Below are positions 59,608 to 64,000 of a DNA stretch of 64,000 nucleotides, one piece after another; position 1 is the stretch's first letter, and each line of letters begins with the position of its first letter. A model generated the notes under the pieces. The model saw nothing but the letters and a program-made list of their open reading frames with translations, was not told the DNA's origin and searched no databases. The translations under genes and the position numbers were made by a program. The DNA comes from Oidiodendron maius Zn (taxonomy: Eukaryota > Ascomycota > Leotiomycetes > Myxotrichaceae), in NCBI GenBank assembly GCA_000827325.1, contig KN832876.1, positions 1,550,001 through 1,614,000 on the forward strand, in the 5' to 3' direction.

Positions 59608-60689
59608 GACGTCTGACAAGGGTAATAGATTGAGATTACCCTTATTGGACACGCAAAGGGGTGAAAGTTTAGATAATACCGAGCATAATCAATATTGTGT
59701 CGAGTAACCGTGCAATACATAAAGGAGAATAAGCGTTGCAGTTGCTGCCCGACAGAAAGACGTGTGTCGCCTTTGCCCGGTTTATCCGATCAAGCGCTCA
59801 GCGCCCGCCTCTACGGCTGAGACAGGTGACGCCACAGGAGTCAAGATTGATTTTACTACTGTATAGTTGGTAGTATAGAAAGGGAGAATCCTTATGCCGG
59901 CGTAAATTACTGTATAACCAAGGTAACCGGATCAACTTATATATGACGATTCGGGTGGATGAATATCGGACCGGGTGATGAATATAATGGAGATCAAGGT
60001 AGTCTTACCTTTAGAGAATAACGACTAATTCAACCAACCTTTTTGACCCCATATTGCATATGCAGTATCACCAGAGGGATACAAACAATTACATACGGCT
60101 TCTGAGGCTATTAGCTTGGGTTCAAATCCTCTCATTAGTAATGTCTTGATCAAAAGATGATGTGCAGCATCCAGATGCGACGCCATGATCATGGCTGACA
60201 TGAACCAGCTGACTCTAGCAAGATGGGAAAGGGATGAAAGGGAGGAAATGATGGGGGTGTTGAGAACAGATGACCGCAGGCAGTTGCGGCGGATACCTCG
60301 GGGTACAATCAAGCCACGGCGCACAGCCACAAGCATCCCGAAGTGGCTCCCGATTAACTGAAATTTAGCGACACTCGATCCGCCTTTTACTATAGTCTCG
60401 GCTATGTTCTTAGACAAGTGGGATCATAAGTGCTAAGATTTAAACTTATTTGGGAGTTTTGCTTGAAACAACGAGAAAAGCTTTGCCAGAGGCGGTATTG
60501 CAGGTGCTAATGCTTAAATTCTCTAATACCGCGATTTATTGGCGCTTTTTATCCCCACCATTGAGGTAAAATGATTGTGTGGTCATCTTCATTAAAAGGT
60601 CCCCTGCCTACGATAAGATTGTTCTACCTCAACTGATTGGTTGTGATATGTCGAAGCTATTGTAAATTAATAGCATCCTGCCTGTCTTG
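59608..60689. other. Intergenic region
   Basis: 1.1 kb, AT-rich. A minus-strand frame at 60025-60417 has no recognisable similarity. No gene seen. Confidence 0.4.
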
Positions 60690-61099
60690 TCAAAACTCCC
60701 CAAACTCCTCTAGAGCATCCGTATGCGAAATGCAGACCAGCGCATCATCCCCCTCTCTCCTCTTCAGCTCCGCCTCTCGACAAATGAAATCTTTGGCTCT
60801 CTCCTCATCCTCATGATAACTATCCATGTTAGTGACTTTAACGCCTTTCCAAAATGGTGCGTCAAAGTATCGATCAAAGTGAATGGGGCGAAAACAGTTA
60901 CCGCCTAGAAATATATACTTGCATCCGTTGACGGCTAGGATTGCCTCGGCCGATTGAGAGTGCCAGCAATACGGAGCATACTGGCACTGGGGTGGCATTC
61001 TCTTGCAACCATGTACTTTATGTCCTCAGGGTTGACATCACACTCGATTGCATCTTCTGCCGGAAATGTCTTCGCAGCCACAGCCCTGAAACGTGTGAC
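60690..61099 (-). pseudogene. Probable broken gene fragment of unknown family
   Basis: Two stretches on the minus strand read like protein but in different frames. One (61099 to about 61017) encodes AVAAKTFPAEDAIECDVNP-EDIK after a clean acceptor (gtgcag). The other (about 60950 to 60690) encodes AILAVNGCKYIFLGGNCFRP, FDRYFDAPFWKGVKVTNMDSY and a charged tail ending EEFGEF. Joining them by a gtacat donor fails in phase, and no clean upstream exon was found, so this may be a decayed gene or one with a frameshift. I recognise no family. Confidence 0.35.
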
Positions 61100-61718
61100 C
61101 TGCACTCGTGGGATATGAGGTGAGTATAGATAATGATCCTAGATGTGCCTCTTCTTGGCTCAAGTCGTAACCCCCCGAGGTATTTAAAGAATAACTGCTT
61201 ACATGTACCACACCAAAATCTAATCATAAAGACGTATTGGACGGGCTGTGCTGCATGGAGAATCTCCATGAGGTACAATGTGAAACCTTTTCATGCTCAG
61301 GATTGCCAGCGATGTTGGAAACGTAAATTGACATGTTTCAAACAGCGTAATTGAGGCATGCATCTGGAACGGATGGTTCCGGGAGACTGATGTACAGCTC
61401 AACTGGCATCACGGCTCTGGTCCTGGGGGCATTATTTATTAGATATTTATAACCCTTCGATGGATAGAGAAAGACCGAGGGTTATGAAGCTGTGCATTAT
61501 AGACTGGTCGGAGTGGAGGTGTTCCGTGTGTAACAGTTTACAGTCCGACTTGTGCGACGTTACTCAGTGACGGTAACGTTGTCTTACATTGATTAAATCA
61601 AAATTTATTCATATTAGGCTGAGACGTAAATTCAACCTTAGTATGTATTATTTGCAATTCTTGGCTCCTAGCGTTGATACCTTAACTGATGCTGGACTGA
61701 CCATTTTTTGCAGACTCC
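61100..61718. other. Intergenic region
   Basis: Between the fragment and the copper ATPase stop. Possible upstream exon remnants of the fragment, but no consistent frame. Otherwise nothing recognised. Confidence 0.35.
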
Positions 61719-63995
61719 CTATCTTTGGCCAACTACCTCTGGTACCCGGAAGCCAAGCCAAGGAAGCTTGCTCCTTAATGCCAAGCTACTACACACAACA
61801 CTAATGCTGCTCAATGCCATCGCTAAACTAGCCCACACCGGGTCCAACCTGATGTGTTCGCCATTGCTGATAATGGGATAGAAACCACCAGCAGCAACTG
61901 GAAGCGCAATCAAATTGTATACCAATGCCCACCCGAAGTTGAACTTGATTCTCCGGAAGACAAATTTGCTAAGATCAAGGAGCGTAATTAAGGCGTTTAG
62001 GTTGCTGGATACTAAGACGAACTCCGCGGAGGATATGGCGATATCAGATCCCGAGCCAATGGCTATGCCAACATCTGCGGTGGTAAGAGCAGGTGAATCG
62101 TTGATGCCATCGCCAACCATTGCTATCAAAGCTCGTTTTTGTGTGTTCTCTGTCTTGGAGTTAGAGGTTCCAGCTTTTTGTGATCTTTGCAGATATCGGA
62201 TGCTCTCGGCTTTCTGGCTAGGGAGTACACCAGCTATGATATTTGTAGATGGTATACCTACTTGCGCCCCTATGGCATTTGCTGTGACTTGATTATCCCC
62301 AGAGAGCATCCACACATCCGTACCTCTGTCTCGAAGGGCTTTTATGATTCCCGGCGCCTCTGGCCGAATGGGGTCAGAGATAGCAAAGATCGCCGCAAGC
62401 TGCCAAATCCGTTTGTCTCCCGAACCACTACCACACCCTGTGACTTTAGCAGCCGCCAAGGCGACAGATCTGCCTTCGGACTTCCAGATTTCAAGGGCTG
62501 ATCGAGCGTCTTGCGATATCGAAGCACCAGCTTCTTCAATGAATAACTCATTTCCAATAATGACAGGTACTTCATGAGAAGAATCGATATGAAGAGTTCC
62601 TTTCATTCCCCTTCCTGCAATCTCCTCCACATCATCTACATCAACCACTGCTTTCTCGCGGGTGCTGCAAAACGATACAAGAGCTTGTGCAACTGTATGA
62701 CTGCTATCCCCTTCAAGGACATTCAACATGCCAAAGACAACCCGTTCGGATATGGGGTAGGCCTTCGTATTACTCTCTCTATTGTCGACGTAGGTTTCAA
62801 GAGAAAATAATTGAAAGTTCGTGACCACGGGCTCTCCACCACGGGTAAGGGTACCAGTCTTATCGAACACAATGCAATCTAGACTGCTTGCTTTCTCAAA
62901 AGCTTCTCCTCCACCTTTGACGAGAATACCGTGTTTTGCTGCAAGGCCACCGCCAACAAAAAGGGCGGTTGGCGCTGCCAGAGCAAGTCCGCAGGGGCAG
63001 GCAACGACAAACACTGCGATTGCAAATTGTAGAGCCCATGCAACCCAGCCACCGCCGTCTGGTCCCAGATAGTCCAGTGGGAGGGCACCGCTATAACCTA
63101 GTGTGAGCCAGATTATCCATGTGCAGATCGCAACCGCAGTTACGAAAGGGACGAAGTAGCCAGTCAAAGCATCTGCAATCCGTTCCATAGGAGCTCGCTT
63201 AGTCTGCCCCTCTCGAACCGCTTGCACAATTTGATCAAGCATGGAAGATCCAGCAATGCCCTTGATCTTCATCGAGATTGGAAGGCCTTTATTGATGGTG
63301 CCTGAAAATACTTCTTCACCAACGGACTTCTTAACCAGCTTTGATTCACCAGTAAGGCTCGATTCATCAAACCTAGTCTCACCTTGAACTACTGTGCCGT
63401 CGCATGGGGGAGAGGCCCCTTGAAGAACTCGAGCGATGTCTCCAACCTCTAAGAGGTCAACATTGATTGTTTTCACCGACACCTGTCCTGCCCCATTGGC
63501 ATCGTCGTCACTAGAGGTGAGATCACTCGATGAATCAGCCTCAACAAGGAGAGCTTCGGTCGGTCGTAGCTTTCCGAGCATCAACACGGCATCTCCAGTT
63601 TTTGATTTGCTATATGCTTCGATGAAACGTCCGGTAAGGAGGAAGAATGTAAGGAATACAACAGAATCAAAGTAAAATGCATTGTTGTCGGTAACGGCAA
63701 GAGGCTTAACGGCAGCATGGATCAACTGGGCGATAGAAGAGATATAGGCAATTGAAGTCCCGAGCGACATCAGCATGTTCATGCTTCCAAATCGATAAAA
63801 CCGCCGGAAAACCGGCGTAGTGCTTCCCGATCTCCACATTGCTCGGACTTCTTTTAGAGCACGAATGTGAAATACATCGGCACAGAGAAAGTAGACTGGA
63901 GTTGCCAAGATGAATAGTGCCCACTGAGCTCGGCTGATACCCGCACGCATTGGATGCATGAGATATTGCCGTCCTGGGTTTCTTGTGGGAACCAA
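61719..63995 (-). CDS. Copper-transporting P1B-type ATPase (N-terminus outside the window)
   Basis: Pumps Cu(I) out of the cytosol. 758 codons are visible, open to the window edge, so the N-terminal metal-binding domains are missing. Landmarks: membrane helices, TGES in the actuator domain (SLTGESKLVKKSVG), the metal-binding CPC in VVACPCGLALAAPT, the phosphorylation site DKTGTLTRGG, MLSGDNQVTANAI, MVGDGINDSPAL, and in the last helices YN (LVYNLIALP) and MALSS, the Cu(I) signature. The usual SEHP of the nucleotide-binding domain reads SSHT here. The cytosolic N domain is long. CCC2/CRP1-like in general layout; which of these cannot be decided without the N-terminus. Confidence 0.93.
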   Translation of the reverse strand: MVPTRNPGRQYLMHPMRAGISRAQWALFILATPVYFLCADVFHIRALKEVRAMWRSGSTTPVFRRFYRFGSMNMLMSLGTSIAYISSIAQLIHAAVKPLAVTDNNAFYFDSVVFLTFFLLTGRFIEAYSKSKTGDAVLMLGKLRPTEALLVEADSSSDLTSSDDDANGAGQVSVKTINVDLLEVGDIARVLQGASPPCDGTVVQGETRFDESSLTGESKLVKKSVGEEVFSGTINKGLPISMKIKGIAGSSMLDQIVQAVREGQTKRAPMERIADALTGYFVPFVTAVAICTWIIWLTLGYSGALPLDYLGPDGGGWVAWALQFAIAVFVVACPCGLALAAPTALFVGGGLAAKHGILVKGGGEAFEKASSLDCIVFDKTGTLTRGGEPVVTNFQLFSLETYVDNRESNTKAYPISERVVFGMLNVLEGDSSHTVAQALVSFCSTREKAVVDVDDVEEIAGRGMKGTLHIDSSHEVPVIIGNELFIEEAGASISQDARSALEIWKSEGRSVALAAAKVTGCGSGSGDKRIWQLAAIFAISDPIRPEAPGIIKALRDRGTDVWMLSGDNQVTANAIGAQVGIPSTNIIAGVLPSQKAESIRYLQRSQKAGTSNSKTENTQKRALIAMVGDGINDSPALTTADVGIAIGSGSDIAISSAEFVLVSSNLNALITLLDLSKFVFRRIKFNFGWALVYNLIALPVAAGGFYPIISNGEHIRLDPVWASLAMALSSISVVCSSLALRSKLPWLGFRVPEVVGQR

Positions 63996-64000
63996 ACTCA

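Noticed and set aside
60118-60129. tRNA B-box-like word GGGTTCAAATCC
   Set aside because: No A box or cloverleaf could be built upstream, and it lies in an unrelated frame.

Overview
The window is nuclear DNA of a filamentous ascomycete. Genes are dense and on both strands, split by short introns (about 48-110 bp, GT..AG with CTAAC/CTGAC-like branch sites). The products are typical of Pezizomycotina: a Ste20-type PAK kinase, Rsc9 with ARID, Vps27, a Doa4-type ubiquitin protease, Kar2/BiP, Hbs1, Ysc84, a Zn2Cys6 factor. Codon use and protein style suggest Leotiomycetes, but that is only an impression. There are no bacterial operons, CRISPR arrays or rRNA genes, and I found no convincing tRNA. 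All gene models below were spliced by hand; exon sums were checked for reading phase.

Layout. 0-5 kb: 3' end of a STE20 kinase, a secreted protein of unknown function, and an SDR oxidoreductase with a mitochondrial-type presequence. 5.1-7.8 kb: a long stretch without a gene. 7.8-12.8 kb: a RING-H2 protein, a decayed Tc1/mariner-like transposon with 57-bp inverted repeats, and msrB. 13-18 kb: an AGE2-type ArfGAP, an SFT1-like SNARE and YSC84, all membrane-traffic or actin genes. 19-25 kb: a probable REC114 meiotic gene divergent from RSC9. 25.8-28.5 kb: phosphoglycerate dehydrogenase, broken by a 20-N gap flanked by an identical 917-bp duplication (assembly error). 29.7-34.1 kb: glyoxalase I, a roadblock-like protein and a complete serpin. 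34.4-43.2 kb: a possible Nif1-type cell-cycle protein, a Zn2Cys6 factor and two small proteins. 44.2-49.5 kb: KAR2 and HBS1. 50-56.6 kb: VPS27 and a DOA4-like ubiquitin protease, head to head. 58-64 kb: an aspartic-protease-like protein lacking catalytic residues, a broken gene fragment, and a copper P-type ATPase cut by the window end.

How the genes relate. Most are unrelated housekeeping genes. The clearest functional pair is VPS27/DOA4: one sorts ubiquitinated cargo at endosomes and the other removes the ubiquitin, and they share one intergenic promoter region. Several other genes also serve membrane traffic or proteostasis (ArfGAP, SNARE, YSC84, KAR2, HBS1), but their spacing does not suggest a cluster.

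The most unusual item is the serpin at 32.8-34.1 kb. Serpins are rare in fungi. This one has the core motifs, an inhibitory-type hinge, and a reactive-centre loop that spans an intron with two in-phase donor choices.
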